The notes: generated by a model from the sequence alone, not told the origin. Shown: positions 55,587 to 64,000, counted from the stretch's first letter. The stretch is 64,000 nt of DNA from Oceanisphaera sp. IT1-181 (GCF_033807535.1 NZ_CP136856.1:392001-456000); one strand, 5' to 3'. Translations and numbers: made by a program.

Positions 55587-55604
55587 TGAATGAACGTTCA
55601 TTCA
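55587..55604. promoter_or_regulatory. Perfect 18-bp palindrome between tolC and nudF, probable TetR-type operator
   Basis: TGAATGAAC/GTTCATTCA is a perfect dyad of the kind bound by TetR-family repressors. It lies 53 bp before nudF and 166 bp before tolC, in the shared control region. No tetR-like gene is in the window. Confidence 0.65.
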
Positions 55605-55656
55605 TTTTGAGCGGTAGTCTAAAATATACCGCTTAAATGTCAAGAAAGGAGTCGCT

Positions 55657-56271
55657 ATGAGTACGAACGGGCCTACCCAGTTTGGGCACCTAGATGTAAA
55701 ATTATTGGCGGAAGACGTCGGCTACCGAGGCTTTTTTCGATTACTGCGCTTAACGTTACAGCATAAGTTATTTGCCGGCGGTTGGAGTAAAGAGATCACC
55801 CGCGAGCTATTCGTGCGCGGCCACGCAGCGGCGGTGTTGCCTTATGACCCAATACGGGATGAAATTATCTTAGTGGAACAATTTCGCGTTGGCGCCGTCT
55901 ATGGTGAAGGCAATCCTTGGTTACTCGAAGTGGTGGCGGGCATTATAGATGAAGGTGAGACGGCCGAAGCTGTGGTACACCGCGAAGCCCAAGAAGAAGC
56001 AGGCTTAACTTTCACCTCGCTTACCCCGATCAGCAGTTACTACCCAAGCCCAGGTGGGTGCAGTGAGCGCATTAGCTTATTTTTAGGCGAAGTAGATGCC
56101 AGTTTAGCGCCCAAGCACGGTGGTTTAAGTGATGAAAGTGAAGATATACGCGTGCATCGCGTGCCCAGAATGCAGGCTATGCAATGGTTGGCGGAGGGTA
56201 AGCTAGACAATGCCAGCACCATTATTGCCTTGCAGTGGCTGGCGCTAAGGCGCGCGGGAGTGATTAAATAG
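55657..56271 (+). CDS. nudF: ADP-ribose pyrophosphatase NudF
   Basis: 204 residues. The Nudix box is visible from about residue 96 to 118: GIIDEGETAEAVVHREAQEEAGL (consensus Gx5Ex7REUxEExGU). Flanking GGWSKEITRELFVRGHAAAVLPYDP and SYYPSPGGCSERISLFLGEVDA match NudF of enterobacteria. It hydrolyses ADP-ribose to AMP and ribose-5-phosphate in the cytoplasm. AAAGGAG precedes the start. It is divergent from tolC as in E. coli. Confidence 0.95.
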   Translation: MSTNGPTQFGHLDVKLLAEDVGYRGFFRLLRLTLQHKLFAGGWSKEITRELFVRGHAAAVLPYDPIRDEIILVEQFRVGAVYGEGNPWLLEVVAGIIDEGETAEAVVHREAQEEAGLTFTSLTPISSYYPSPGGCSERISLFLGEVDASLAPKHGGLSDESEDIRVHRVPRMQAMQWLAEGKLDNASTIIALQWLALRRAGVIK

Positions 56272-56697
56272 TAGTGAAGAGTGAAGGGGACGAGCTCCAA
56301 AACTAAACCTAAGGCCATTTTTGCCACGGAATACACGGAAGAACACGGAAAAATAAGGATTAAATCTGAAAGTGATTTTAATGGTAAGGGCAGAGATTAG
56401 AGTCAAGAAACCACGCCCGCCGATTTTGCACAGCAAAATAATAAGGTTAATAGCCAATCGTTACTCAGCAGGTTTGTGTGTGTGCAGTAAATTGAAGTGT
56501 CGCTAATCTCGTCGCGAGCGAGAGCCGCTATTCTTAGCCGTTAGAACAGAGGCAGGACTGCAGACTCGAGTGACTAACTTGGCGTGAGTCATAAAAACAG
56601 GTGTAATAGTAACGTCGGTGTGGCTGGTCAACCTGCCAGTGGTAGCAGTCGGCGTGCAAGACAACGTCATCAGTAAAGGATGGCAAGGAGCAATGAT
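56272..56697. other. Intergenic region nudF-yqiB
   Basis: About 425 bp without a convincing gene. It contains the second copy of the CACGG repeat (56323-56354). The rest shows nothing recognisable. Confidence 0.5.
56323..56354 (+). repeat. CACGG-type interspersed repeat, copy 2
   Basis: 32 bp identical to 17872-17903, here without the long inverted-repeat frame seen in the tsaD-plsY gap. Confidence 0.75.
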
Positions 56698-57141
56698 TTG
56701 AATACCCCTGTGGTTCCGCGTCGGTATGTACCGAACTTAAAAACATTGCAGCGTACCTGTGATGTTAACTACATGGCGCTGATGAAGTTACTGCCCCACG
56801 ACGCCAAAGTGGGCGACTGTGTATCGGTGGGCATCAGCGAACAGGTACTCTTTGTGCTCAAGGTTTTAGAAGTGGCGCCTTACACGTGGCATGTGTCGAT
56901 TGAGCAATGTAGCCCCCATTTACCGTTTTTTATGCGCATGAAGGTCACAGTTCGCATCTATCACGACGTAAGAATGGCCGAAGTGTGTGCTAGTCAACAG
57001 ATATTAACCCTGCGTTCGAGTTACTATTACCCAAATGACAAGATGCATCAGCGCAATGAAAAAGAGCAGGTAAACCTATTTTTAGCCGAATGGCTGAAAT
57101 GTTGCCTACAACATGGATTTAGCACGGTTAAACAAATTTGA
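56698..57141 (+). CDS. yqiB: DUF1249 protein YqiB
   Basis: 147 residues if begun at TTG 56698, which has AAGGAG seven bases upstream; ATG 56680 in the same frame lacks a proper ribosome site. The protein shares the YqiB pattern: MKLLPHDAKVGDCVSV, FFMRMKVTVRIYHDVRMAEVCASQQIL and YPNDKMHQRNEKEQVNLFLAEWLKCCL. Function unknown, cytoplasmic. Its stop overlaps the next start (TTGA at 57138-57141), so it is coupled to cpdA, as in the E. coli order nudF-yqiB-cpdA-yqiA-parE. Confidence 0.9.
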   Translation: MNTPVVPRRYVPNLKTLQRTCDVNYMALMKLLPHDAKVGDCVSVGISEQVLFVLKVLEVAPYTWHVSIEQCSPHLPFFMRMKVTVRIYHDVRMAEVCASQQILTLRSSYYYPNDKMHQRNEKEQVNLFLAEWLKCCLQHGFSTVKQI

Positions 57142-58070
57142 ATCAGACGCCTATTCAGTTACAGACGCCAACCCTAACACCACACCATGCCGACGGCGTG
57201 GTGGACTTGCTGCAGACCACCGATGCTCAGTTACAGACCTTAACGCTCACACCACACCGCGCAGACGGCGTGGTGGATCTGCTGCAGATCACGGATACGC
57301 ATCTGTTTGCCGATAAAAATGCCGACTTTTTGGGTATCGCGCCTTGGTACAGTGCGCGCGCCGTGGTGGATGCTATTTTAGAGAATGCCCGTGAACTGGA
57401 TGCCACGCCGCAGGACTTTATTTTAGCGACCGGCGATTTATCCCAAGATCAAACGCCTGAGTCTTATCGTCACTTTAGCGAACTGATGGGCGAGTTGGCA
57501 CCACCCATATTCTGGTTGCCTGGCAATCACGACGATGGTCATTTGATGCAAGCCGAGCTGGATGCCGCGGGCATCAGCAATGCCAAGCATTTATTGTGCG
57601 GCCAGTGGCAGATTTTATTGCTAGATACCCACCTGGATCATGAAACCTTTGGCGAGCTCTCAGCGGCGCAGTTAATCTTGCTTGAACAAGCCATCACTCA
57701 CTACCCTGAGCACCACTTATTGCTGGCGGTGCATCATCAGGCAATCCCCGTGGGCTGTGCTTGGTTGGACCAACATAATTTGCGCAACAGCGCGGCCATG
57801 AAAGCCATCTTGAGCCAGCATCAGGCTTCAAAAGTGGTGATGTGTGGCCATGTGCATCAAGGCTTTGATCAATACGAGCAGGGCATTCGCTATCTGGCCA
57901 GCCCTGCGACCTGCATTCAATTCAAACCCTTATCCGATAATTTTGCGCTTGACAGCATGGCACCGGGCTGGCGCGCATTATCTTTGTATCCCGATGGTCG
58001 TTTAAGCACCCAAGTGTGGCGCCTTCCCCATCATGCTTTTGCGCCTGATTTTAGTGCCACCGGATATTAA
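57138..58070 (+). CDS. cpdA: 3',5'-cyclic AMP phosphodiesterase CpdA
   Basis: 310 residues from a TTG start overlapping the yqiB stop. It is a class III phosphodiesterase with metallophosphatase motifs: LLQITDTHLF (D-x-H, about residues 48-57), ATGDLSQDQ (GD), WLPGNHDD (GNHD), HHQAIP and CGHVHQ. It hydrolyses cAMP to AMP in the cytoplasm. It is about 35 residues longer than E. coli CpdA at the N-terminus because of a tandem 24-codon duplication (57156-57227 and 57228-57299). The first copy (LLQTTDAQL) has lost the metal-binding His. An alternative start inside the second copy, GTG near 57268, would remove most of the duplication. Confidence 0.94.
   Translation: MNQTPIQLQTPTLTPHHADGVVDLLQTTDAQLQTLTLTPHRADGVVDLLQITDTHLFADKNADFLGIAPWYSARAVVDAILENARELDATPQDFILATGDLSQDQTPESYRHFSELMGELAPPIFWLPGNHDDGHLMQAELDAAGISNAKHLLCGQWQILLLDTHLDHETFGELSAAQLILLEQAITHYPEHHLLLAVHHQAIPVGCAWLDQHNLRNSAAMKAILSQHQASKVVMCGHVHQGFDQYEQGIRYLASPATCIQFKPLSDNFALDSMAPGWRALSLYPDGRLSTQVWRLPHHAFAPDFSATGY
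57156..57299 (+). repeat. 72-bp tandem duplication at the 5' end of cpdA
   Basis: Copy 1 is 57156-57227 and copy 2 is 57228-57299, roughly 80 percent identical at DNA level. They encode QLQTPTLTPHHADGVVDLLQ-type and QLQTLTLTPHRADGVVDLLQ-type 24-residue segments in the same frame. Confidence 0.85.
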
Positions 58071-58071
58071 G

Positions 58072-58653
58072 ATGTCGACACTCCTTTATTTGCATGGTTT
58101 TAATTCCTCGCCCCAATCCATGAAAGCCCGCGAGATGCAGGAATACTTGCTGCAAAAGCGGCCTGATATCAACTTCATTTGCCCACAATTGGCCACCACG
58201 CCAGCCGCCGCATGGGCGCAAATTTCCGAGATTTGTGAGGCGCTTGCAGTTAGAAATAACGGCCACTTTGGTGTGGCTGGCAGCTCACTGGGCGGTTTTT
58301 TGGCGACCCGAGTGGCAGAAGTGTGTGGGGTGCGCGCGGTGGTGATTAATCCCGCGGTTAATCCGCAAGTCTTGCTGCAAGATTACTTAGGCGAGCAGCT
58401 TAACCCTTATACGGATGAGCGTTATTTACTGACCGCGCAACATATGCAGGAGCTCAGTGAGTTACGCGTAAATGAGCCTAGCTGTATGGCGCGAATATGG
58501 CTGCTGCAACAACAGGGCGATGAAGTGCTAGATTATCGAGAAGCGCTGGAGTACTACCGCTTCGCCCGCGTATGCATTCAAAAAGGCGGTGACCATTCCT
58601 TTATCGGCTTTAATCACTATTGCGCCCAAATTATCCGCTTTTTGGAGTTGTAA
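58072..58653 (+). CDS. yqiA: YqiA-like alpha/beta-hydrolase (esterase)
   Basis: 193 residues from ATG 58072, one base after the cpdA stop; a frame extension back to 58033 lies inside cpdA. It begins MSTLLYLHGFNSSPQSMKA. The nucleophile elbow GVAGSSLGGFLA (Ser about residue 72) and the C-terminal GGDHSF histidine (about 178) give a Ser-Asp-His hydrolase triad. E. coli YqiA has acyl-CoA/palmitoyl esterase activity in vitro; its physiological substrate is unclear. It is cytoplasmic and belongs to the yqiB-cpdA-yqiA unit. Confidence 0.93.
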   Translation: MSTLLYLHGFNSSPQSMKAREMQEYLLQKRPDINFICPQLATTPAAAWAQISEICEALAVRNNGHFGVAGSSLGGFLATRVAEVCGVRAVVINPAVNPQVLLQDYLGEQLNPYTDERYLLTAQHMQELSELRVNEPSCMARIWLLQQQGDEVLDYREALEYYRFARVCIQKGGDHSFIGFNHYCAQIIRFLEL

Positions 58654-58885
58654 GCTAAACGCCGTGAGGGGTGAATGGTGAGGCGTGAAGCGCAAAACAC
58701 CGAATCTGCAGATTAAGGATTAGGCCCTCATCCCTTACGTTTTTAGTGTCATTCAACATTAAAAATTAAGCATTCAACATTGTTAATCCCGCTTCATCCC
58801 TTATGCATCACCGCTCTTAAAGCTGACAGCCCCTAGGCCTAAGTAGTAAGATGGCGCCCACGAATTCTGATTATTTAGGGTCAAC

Positions 58886-60781
58886 ATGTCATCGAGTCAA
58901 TATACCGCTGATGCCATTGAGGTGCTCAATGGCCTAGAGCCGGTGCGTCGTCGTCCCGGCATGTATACCGATACTACGAGGCCCAATCACCTCGGCCAAG
59001 AGGTCATCGACAACAGTGTTGATGAAGCCCTCGCCGGCCACGCCAATAAGATAGAAGTGATACTGCACGCGGATCAATCGCTGGAAGTCATCGACAACGG
59101 TCGTGGCATGCCGGTGGATATTCATCCGGAAGAAGGTATCTCGGGCGTGGAGCTTATTTTTACCAAGCTGCATGCGGGCGGTAAGTTTTCTAATAAAAAT
59201 TATCAATTCTCCGGCGGCTTACACGGCGTGGGTATTTCCGTGGTGAGTGCCTTGAGTACGCGCTTGGATGTGACCATACGCCGCGCCGGTGAAGTGTATG
59301 AAATGGCCTTTGAGCATGGCACTAAGGTCAGCGAGTTAGCCGTCACCGGCACCTGCGGCCAGCGCAATACCGGCACCCGCATCCGCTTTTGGCCGGATGT
59401 CAGTTACTTTGATTCACCCCGATTCTCGGTATCGCGGCTCAAGCATTTATTAAAAGCCAAGGCGGTATTGAGCCCAGGTCTGACGCTGCGTTTTGAAGAT
59501 AAAGTTAACGATGAAAGCCTAGAGTGGTATTACGAAGACGGTCTGCAAGACTATCTTGTAGAGTCCGTGAAAGACTATACCTGCCTGCCAGAAGAGCCCT
59601 TTGTCGGTAACTTTAGTACCGAATTAGCGGCGGCAGAATGGGCGCTCACTTGGCTGCCCGAAGGCGGCGAGGGCATAGGTGAAAGTTACGTAAACCTGAT
59701 CCCGACCACTCAAGGTGGTACTCACGTTAACGGCCTTCGCCAAGGCTTGCTGGACGCGATGCGTGAGTTTTGTGAGTTTAGAAACTTACTGCCGCGCGGC
59801 GTGAAATTAACGCCAGACGACATTTGGGAGCGCTGCTCCTATATTTTGTCGATAAAGATGCAAGATCCGCAGTTTGCCGGCCAAACCAAAGAGCGACTGT
59901 CGTCTCGCCAAAGCTCGGCTTTCGTGTCCGGTGTGGTGAAAGACGCTTTTAGTTTGTGGTTAAACCAGCACACCGAATTGGCCGAACAGATTGCCGAGCT
60001 CTGTATCAACAGCGCTCAACGCCGTTTGCGCCAAGCCAAAAAAGTAGTGCGTAAAAAAGTCACCCAAGGGCCGGCTTTGCCCGGCAAGCTAACCGACTGT
60101 GCCTGTTCGGATCCGATGCGCGGCGAATTGTTCTTAGTAGAAGGTGACTCGGCGGGCGGCAGTGCCAAACAAGCGCGAGACCGCGAGTTTCAGGCGATCA
60201 TGCCGCTGCGCGGTAAGATCTTAAACACCTGGGAAGTGGACTCCGGCCAAGTGTTAGCTTCTCAAGAAGTGCACGATATCTCGGTGGCCATCGGCTTGGA
60301 TCCTAACTCGGAAGACTTAACCGAGCTGCGTTACGGCAAGATCTGTATCTTGGCGGATGCGGACTCGGATGGTTTGCATATCGCCACCTTGTTGTGTGCC
60401 TTATTTGTGCGTCATTTCCGCCACCTCGTCGAACAAGGTCATGTGTATGTGGCTATGCCGCCTTTATACCGCATTGATATCGGTAAAGAAGTGCATTACG
60501 CACTGGATGAAAGCGAGCGTGACGCTGTGTTGGCGCGCATTAAAGCGGAAAAGAAGCGGGGCAAGATACAGGTCACGCGCTTTAAAGGTCTGGGTGAAAT
60601 GAACCCCAAACAGCTGCGCGAAACCACGCTGGATCCCAATACTCGTCGCTTAGTACAGCTGACGGTAGACGATATGGAAGCCACCGAAACCTTAATGGAT
60701 ATGCTGCTGGCTAAGAAACGCTCTAGTGATCGTCGCGAATGGCTAGAAACCAAGGGTAACTTGGTCGATCCGCTGGTCTGA
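58886..60781 (+). CDS. parE: DNA topoisomerase IV subunit B
   Basis: 631 residues, the ParE length (GyrB is about 800). The GHKL ATPase domain has VIDNSVDEALAGHANKIEV, EVIDNGRGMPVDIHPEEG and SGGLHGVGISVVSALST. The Toprim domain has LFLVEGDSAGGSAKQARDR and ILADADSDGLHIATLL with the DxD metal site. With ParC it decatenates replicated chromosomes. It precedes parC by 13 bp; in E. coli these genes are separated further, here they look co-transcribed. Confidence 0.97.
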   Translation: MSSSQYTADAIEVLNGLEPVRRRPGMYTDTTRPNHLGQEVIDNSVDEALAGHANKIEVILHADQSLEVIDNGRGMPVDIHPEEGISGVELIFTKLHAGGKFSNKNYQFSGGLHGVGISVVSALSTRLDVTIRRAGEVYEMAFEHGTKVSELAVTGTCGQRNTGTRIRFWPDVSYFDSPRFSVSRLKHLLKAKAVLSPGLTLRFEDKVNDESLEWYYEDGLQDYLVESVKDYTCLPEEPFVGNFSTELAAAEWALTWLPEGGEGIGESYVNLIPTTQGGTHVNGLRQGLLDAMREFCEFRNLLPRGVKLTPDDIWERCSYILSIKMQDPQFAGQTKERLSSRQSSAFVSGVVKDAFSLWLNQHTELAEQIAELCINSAQRRLRQAKKVVRKKVTQGPALPGKLTDCACSDPMRGELFLVEGDSAGGSAKQARDREFQAIMPLRGKILNTWEVDSGQVLASQEVHDISVAIGLDPNSEDLTELRYGKICILADADSDGLHIATLLCALFVRHFRHLVEQGHVYVAMPPLYRIDIGKEVHYALDESERDAVLARIKAEKKRGKIQVTRFKGLGEMNPKQLRETTLDPNTRRLVQLTVDDMEATETLMDMLLAKKRSSDRREWLETKGNLVDPLV

Positions 60782-60794
60782 GGAAAGAGATTAA

Positions 60795-63044
60795 ATGAGT
60801 ACTAACGACTTTACGATGGAAGGCGTCGAACGCCTGCCCATGCACACCTTTACCGAGCAGGCGTACCTTAACTATTCCATGTACGTGATCATGGACCGAG
60901 CCTTGCCGCACATTGGCGATGGCCTGAAACCAGTACAGCGGCGCATTATTTATGCCATGAGCGAGTTAGGCTTATCTGCCAGCTCTAAACATAAAAAATC
61001 CGCCCGTACCGTGGGTGACGTGCTGGGTAAGTATCACCCCCACGGCGACTCGGCCTGTTATGAAGCCATGGTATTGATGGCGCAGCCGTTCTCTTATCGC
61101 TATCCATTGGTAGATGGCCAAGGTAACTGGGGCGCACCGGATGACCCTAAATCCTTCGCCGCCATGCGTTATACGGAAGCGCGCCTGTCGCGCTACGCCG
61201 AATTATTGCTCTCGGAATTAGGCCAAGGCACGGTTGAATGGATCCCTAACTTCGATGGCACCATGGACGAGCCGCGGGTGCTACCCGCCCGTTTGCCGCA
61301 CATCTTGATGAACGGCATTACCGGCATCGCCGTGGGCATGGCCACGGATATTCCGCCCCATAATATTCGCGAGCTGGCCGCCGCCTGTGTGCATTTATTG
61401 GATAACCCCAAGGCCAACGTGGCCGAGCTGATGCAGTTTGTGCAAGGCCCGGATTATCCGACCGATGCGGAAATTATTACCCCGCGCGCCGATATTCAAA
61501 AGATCTACGAAACCGGTCGTGGCAGCATCAAGATGCGCGCCGTCTATGAGATGGAGCACGGTGATATCGTCGTCACCGCTCTTCCTCATCAGGCCAGTAG
61601 CGGCAAGATTTTAGAGCAAATCGCCGCACAAATGCAGGCCAAGAAGCTGCCGATGGTGGCGGACTTGCGCGATGAAGCGGATCATGAAAACCCCACTCGT
61701 TTGGTGATCATCCCGCGTTCTAATCGCGTGGACGTTGAACAGCTGATGCAGCACTTGTTTGCCAGCACCGATCTTGAGAAAAGCTATCGGGTTAATCTGA
61801 ATATGCTGGGCTTAAATAATAAGCCGCAAGTTAAAACCCTGGAGATGATCCTCGACGAATGGCTGGTGTTCCGTCGCCAAACCGTGCGTAATCGCCTGCA
61901 ATATCGACTCGATCGAGTAGAAGCGCGACTGCATATTTTGGAAGGTTTGTTGGTGGCGTTTTTAAGCATCGATGAAGTGATCGAGATCATTCGCGGCGAA
62001 GATGAACCTAAGCCGGTATTGATGGATCGCTTTGGCTTATCGAGCATTCAAGCGGAAGCCATCTTAGATCTTAAATTACGTCATTTAGCCAAGTTAGAAG
62101 AAGTGAAGATCCGCGGTGAGCAAGATGAATTAGCCGCCGAGCGCGATAAGCTAGCCGCCTTGCTGGGATCTGAGCGTCGCTTAAGTACTTTGATCAGAAA
62201 AGAGATCCAAGCCGACGCCGAAAAGTTCGGTGACGACAGGCGTTCGCCGTTAGTTGAGCGCAGCGAAGCCAAAGCCTTAAGTGAAAAAGAGTTGATCCCC
62301 AGCGAGTCGGTCACGATCGTGTTATCAGAAAAAGGCTGGATCCGCTCGGCTCGCGGACACGATGTGGATGGTGCGAGCTTAAGCTATCGTGCTGGCGACA
62401 GCTTCTTATCGGCGGCTAATGGCCGTAGTAATCAGATGGCGGTGTTCCTATCTAGCATTGGGCGCGCCTACGGCCAAGAAGCTCATGGCTTGCCTTCGGC
62501 TCGTGGCCAAGGCGAACCGCTGTCGGGTCGTTGCAGCTTAAGCCCTGGCGAGCAGCCGAACTTCGTGCTGATGGGTGAAGACGAGCGCTTGTTCTTATTA
62601 GCGTCGGATGCGGGTTATGGTTTCGTGTGTCGTTTTGCTGACATGGTGAGCCGCAATAAAAACGGCAAGGCGCTGCTGACCGTGCCTAAGGGCGGCTTGG
62701 TGCTGCAGCCAGTGGCCATTGACCAGCTTGCCAGCAGTCAGTGTTTAGCGGTGACCAATGAAGGCCGTATGCTGTTGTTCCCACTGCAAGACTTGCCACT
62801 GCTCGGCAAGGGCAAGGGCAACAAGATCATCGGCATTACCGGTGCCAAGGTGCAAGCGCGCGAAGACTTCATCAAGCAACTCGTGGTGGTGCCAGCAGGG
62901 GCCAGCGTGACCTTGCATGCCGGCAAGCGCAAGCTCACCCTCAAGCCTACCGATCTGGCTCACTATCAGGGTGAACGCGGCCGCCGCGGTGCGCTGTTGC
63001 CCCGAGGTTTGCAACGAGTGGACAGTCTGGAAATTGAAGTCTGA
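60795..63044 (+). CDS. parC: DNA topoisomerase IV subunit A
   Basis: 749 residues, the ParC length. The breakage-reunion domain shows RALPHIGDGLKPVQRRI and the quinolone-target region HPHGDSACYEAMVLMAQPFSYR, with catalytic Tyr in MRYTEARLSRYAE. A coiled-coil gate follows, and the C-terminal beta-pinwheel has about five weak repeats (LSEKGWIRSARGHD type, from about residue 505). The residues corresponding to quinolone positions Ser80/Glu84 are Ser and Glu by the motif DSACYE, the wild-type sensitive pattern. It is followed by a terminator. Confidence 0.97.
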   Translation: MSTNDFTMEGVERLPMHTFTEQAYLNYSMYVIMDRALPHIGDGLKPVQRRIIYAMSELGLSASSKHKKSARTVGDVLGKYHPHGDSACYEAMVLMAQPFSYRYPLVDGQGNWGAPDDPKSFAAMRYTEARLSRYAELLLSELGQGTVEWIPNFDGTMDEPRVLPARLPHILMNGITGIAVGMATDIPPHNIRELAAACVHLLDNPKANVAELMQFVQGPDYPTDAEIITPRADIQKIYETGRGSIKMRAVYEMEHGDIVVTALPHQASSGKILEQIAAQMQAKKLPMVADLRDEADHENPTRLVIIPRSNRVDVEQLMQHLFASTDLEKSYRVNLNMLGLNNKPQVKTLEMILDEWLVFRRQTVRNRLQYRLDRVEARLHILEGLLVAFLSIDEVIEIIRGEDEPKPVLMDRFGLSSIQAEAILDLKLRHLAKLEEVKIRGEQDELAAERDKLAALLGSERRLSTLIRKEIQADAEKFGDDRRSPLVERSEAKALSEKELIPSESVTIVLSEKGWIRSARGHDVDGASLSYRAGDSFLSAANGRSNQMAVFLSSIGRAYGQEAHGLPSARGQGEPLSGRCSLSPGEQPNFVLMGEDERLFLLASDAGYGFVCRFADMVSRNKNGKALLTVPKGGLVLQPVAIDQLASSQCLAVTNEGRMLLFPLQDLPLLGKGKGNKIIGITGAKVQAREDFIKQLVVVPAGASVTLHAGKRKLTLKPTDLAHYQGERGRRGALLPRGLQRVDSLEIEV

Positions 63045-63071
63045 TCTTCTGCGTTAACTCAGCCTAAATGA

Positions 63072-63098
63072 ACCAAGGCCCACGATGTGGGCCTTGGT
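63072..63098. terminator. Hairpin between convergent parC and aldehyde dehydrogenase genes
   Basis: A perfect 12-bp stem ACCAAGGCCCAC/GTGGGCCTTGGT with a GAT loop. The T run is weak on the plus strand (GCTTTCTG), so it may be a poor or bidirectional terminator. Confidence 0.65.
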
Positions 63099-63110
63099 GC
63101 TTTCTGTAGT

Positions 63111-64000
63111 TCAGTAACGCCCGACCTGCAGTGCTTCGGGCAGCAGTTCCGGTGGGCAATCCTGGTAGCAGACCGGACGGAGGAAACGCTGTATGGCCGC
63201 CGAGCCGACCGAGGTAGTGCGGCTGTCTGAGGTAGCCGGCCAGGGTCCGCCGTGTACCATGGCATGGCAAACCTCGACCCCGGTAGGGAAGCCGTTGAAT
63301 AGCACTCTGCCTGCTTTACGTTCGAGCAGGGGGAGGAGTTTTCGGGCTAATTCGCTGTCTGGCTCGTCCATGTGTACGGTGGCGGTCAACTGACCTTCAA
63401 GGGCGGTTATCACCATAACCAGCTCGTCTTCGTCCTGGCAACTCACGATCAGAGCGCAGGCACCAAACACCTCCTGCTGTAATGGCTCGTTTGCCAGAAA
63501 GTGCAAGGCTGTGGTGCGAAACAATTGAGGTTGACAGCGGTTCGGGTCAGTACTGCCCAGTCCTGTTGCCAGGCTTTTTATTCCCTCGGCCCGGGACAGG
63601 CTGTTCACTCCCTCTTCATAGGCTTTATGAATACCCGGGGTCAGCATGGTCTGGGCTTCGGCCTGGGTTAGTATTTGGGTGACCAATTCGGCGAAGCGAT
63701 CAAGTCTCGGGCTGTCCAGCCCCAGTATCAGGCCGGGGTTGGTGCAGAATTGTCCGGCACCAAGCTGGAGCGAGCCGACGAAGCCTGAGGCCAGCGTTTC
63801 GGTGCGGTTGGCCAGCGCAGTGGGCAGCAGCAGCATCGGGTTGATACTGCTCATTTCCGCGTAGACCGGGATCGGCTCGGGACGGGCCTGTGCGGCGGCG
63901 AGCAGAGCCCGGCCTCCGGCCTGGGAGCCGGTAAAGCCCACCGCCTTGATGCGCGGATCCGCCACCAGCGCCTGACCTACGATGCTGCCGCTACCGTAAG
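63111..64000 (-). CDS. Aldehyde dehydrogenase, alpha-ketoglutaric semialdehyde dehydrogenase type (3' part)
   Basis: About 296 C-terminal residues; the frame continues past the right edge. It shows IKAVGFTGSQAGGRALL, PIPVYAEMSSINPMLLLP (Glu active-site region), and LGAGQFCTNPGLILG with the catalytic Cys. The ending ATVHMDEPDSELARKLLPLLERKAGRVLFNGFPTGVEVCHAMVHGGPWPATSDSRTTSVG is typical of the NADP-dependent 2,5-dioxovalerate dehydrogenase group used in sugar-acid and hydroxyproline breakdown. The substrate cannot be fixed from this part. It is convergent with parC. Confidence 0.85.
   Translation of the reverse strand, partial: YGSGSIVGQALVADPRIKAVGFTGSQAGGRALLAAAQARPEPIPVYAEMSSINPMLLLPTALANRTETLASGFVGSLQLGAGQFCTNPGLILGLDSPRLDRFAELVTQILTQAEAQTMLTPGIHKAYEEGVNSLSRAEGIKSLATGLGSTDPNRCQPQLFRTTALHFLANEPLQQEVFGACALIVSCQDEDELVMVITALEGQLTATVHMDEPDSELARKLLPLLERKAGRVLFNGFPTGVEVCHAMVHGGPWPATSDSRTTSVGSAAIQRFLRPVCYQDCPPELLPEALQVGRY

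Noticed and set aside
63064..63270. Small ORFs at the 3' end of the aldehyde dehydrogenase gene
   Set aside because: Out-of-frame shadows of the dehydrogenase coding sequence with no independent start signals.

Overview
The window looks like chromosome from a marine gammaproteobacterium, probably in or near the Aeromonadaceae (Oceanimonas/Oceanisphaera/Zobellella type). This is inferred from protein likeness and gene order; no rRNA is present to settle it. The backbone follows, in order, the segment known from Escherichia coli: tRNA-Ile2 - rpoD - dnaG - rpsU - tsaD - plsY - folB - uppP - cca - ygiM - ygiF - glnE - hldE - tolC - nudF - yqiB - cpdA - yqiA - parE - parC. Other gene sets are inserted into this frame.

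Left accessory region (1-11.4 kb). The end of metR is followed by mesX-mesD, a folate-independent methionine synthase pair. Next is a four-gene SMC/condensin-like cluster resembling MksBEF-MksG / Wadjet JetABCD, in the unusual order SMC ATPase - small winged-helix subunit - kleisin-like subunit - Toprim nuclease. It is broken twice. A ~163-bp MITE-like insert with an 11-bp target duplication splits the ATPase gene. A complete IS1634-family element with a 6-bp target duplication splits the nuclease gene. Both insertions can be removed in silico to restore open frames of about 1239 and 275 codons.

Core macromolecular-synthesis block (11.6-21.2 kb). tRNA-Ile2(CAU), rpoD, dnaG, yqeY and rpsU lie on the minus strand and tsaD is divergent. 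plsY, folB, uppP and cca follow. The tsaD-plsY gap holds a 264-bp inverted-repeat element.

Selenium/formate/proline region (21.2-36.2 kb). The minus strand carries fdnG (with an in-frame UGA selenocysteine codon and SECIS-like hairpin), fdnH, fdnI, then fdhE-selA-selB, the selenocysteine tRNA, and fdhD. This is most of what is needed to make and mature a respiratory formate dehydrogenase; selD is not in the window. A short PutA without a DNA-binding domain and an unrecognised membrane protein follow.

Envelope and phosphate block (36.2-46.5 kb). A 7-bp microsatellite of about 21 units, ygiM, a Pit phosphate transporter with its PhoU-like partner, ygiF, glnE, an LpxL-type acyltransferase and hldE.

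Tricarboxylate-transport island (46.5-53.8 kb). A TctD/TctE-like two-component system with a co-transcribed extra binding protein lies divergent to tctC-tctB-tctA and an AbrB-family membrane protein.

Right block (54-64 kb). tolC and nudF are divergent around a perfect 18-bp palindrome, a probable TetR-type operator. yqiB, cpdA (with a 72-bp N-terminal duplication), yqiA, parE and parC follow, then the 3' part of an aldehyde dehydrogenase gene running off the right edge.
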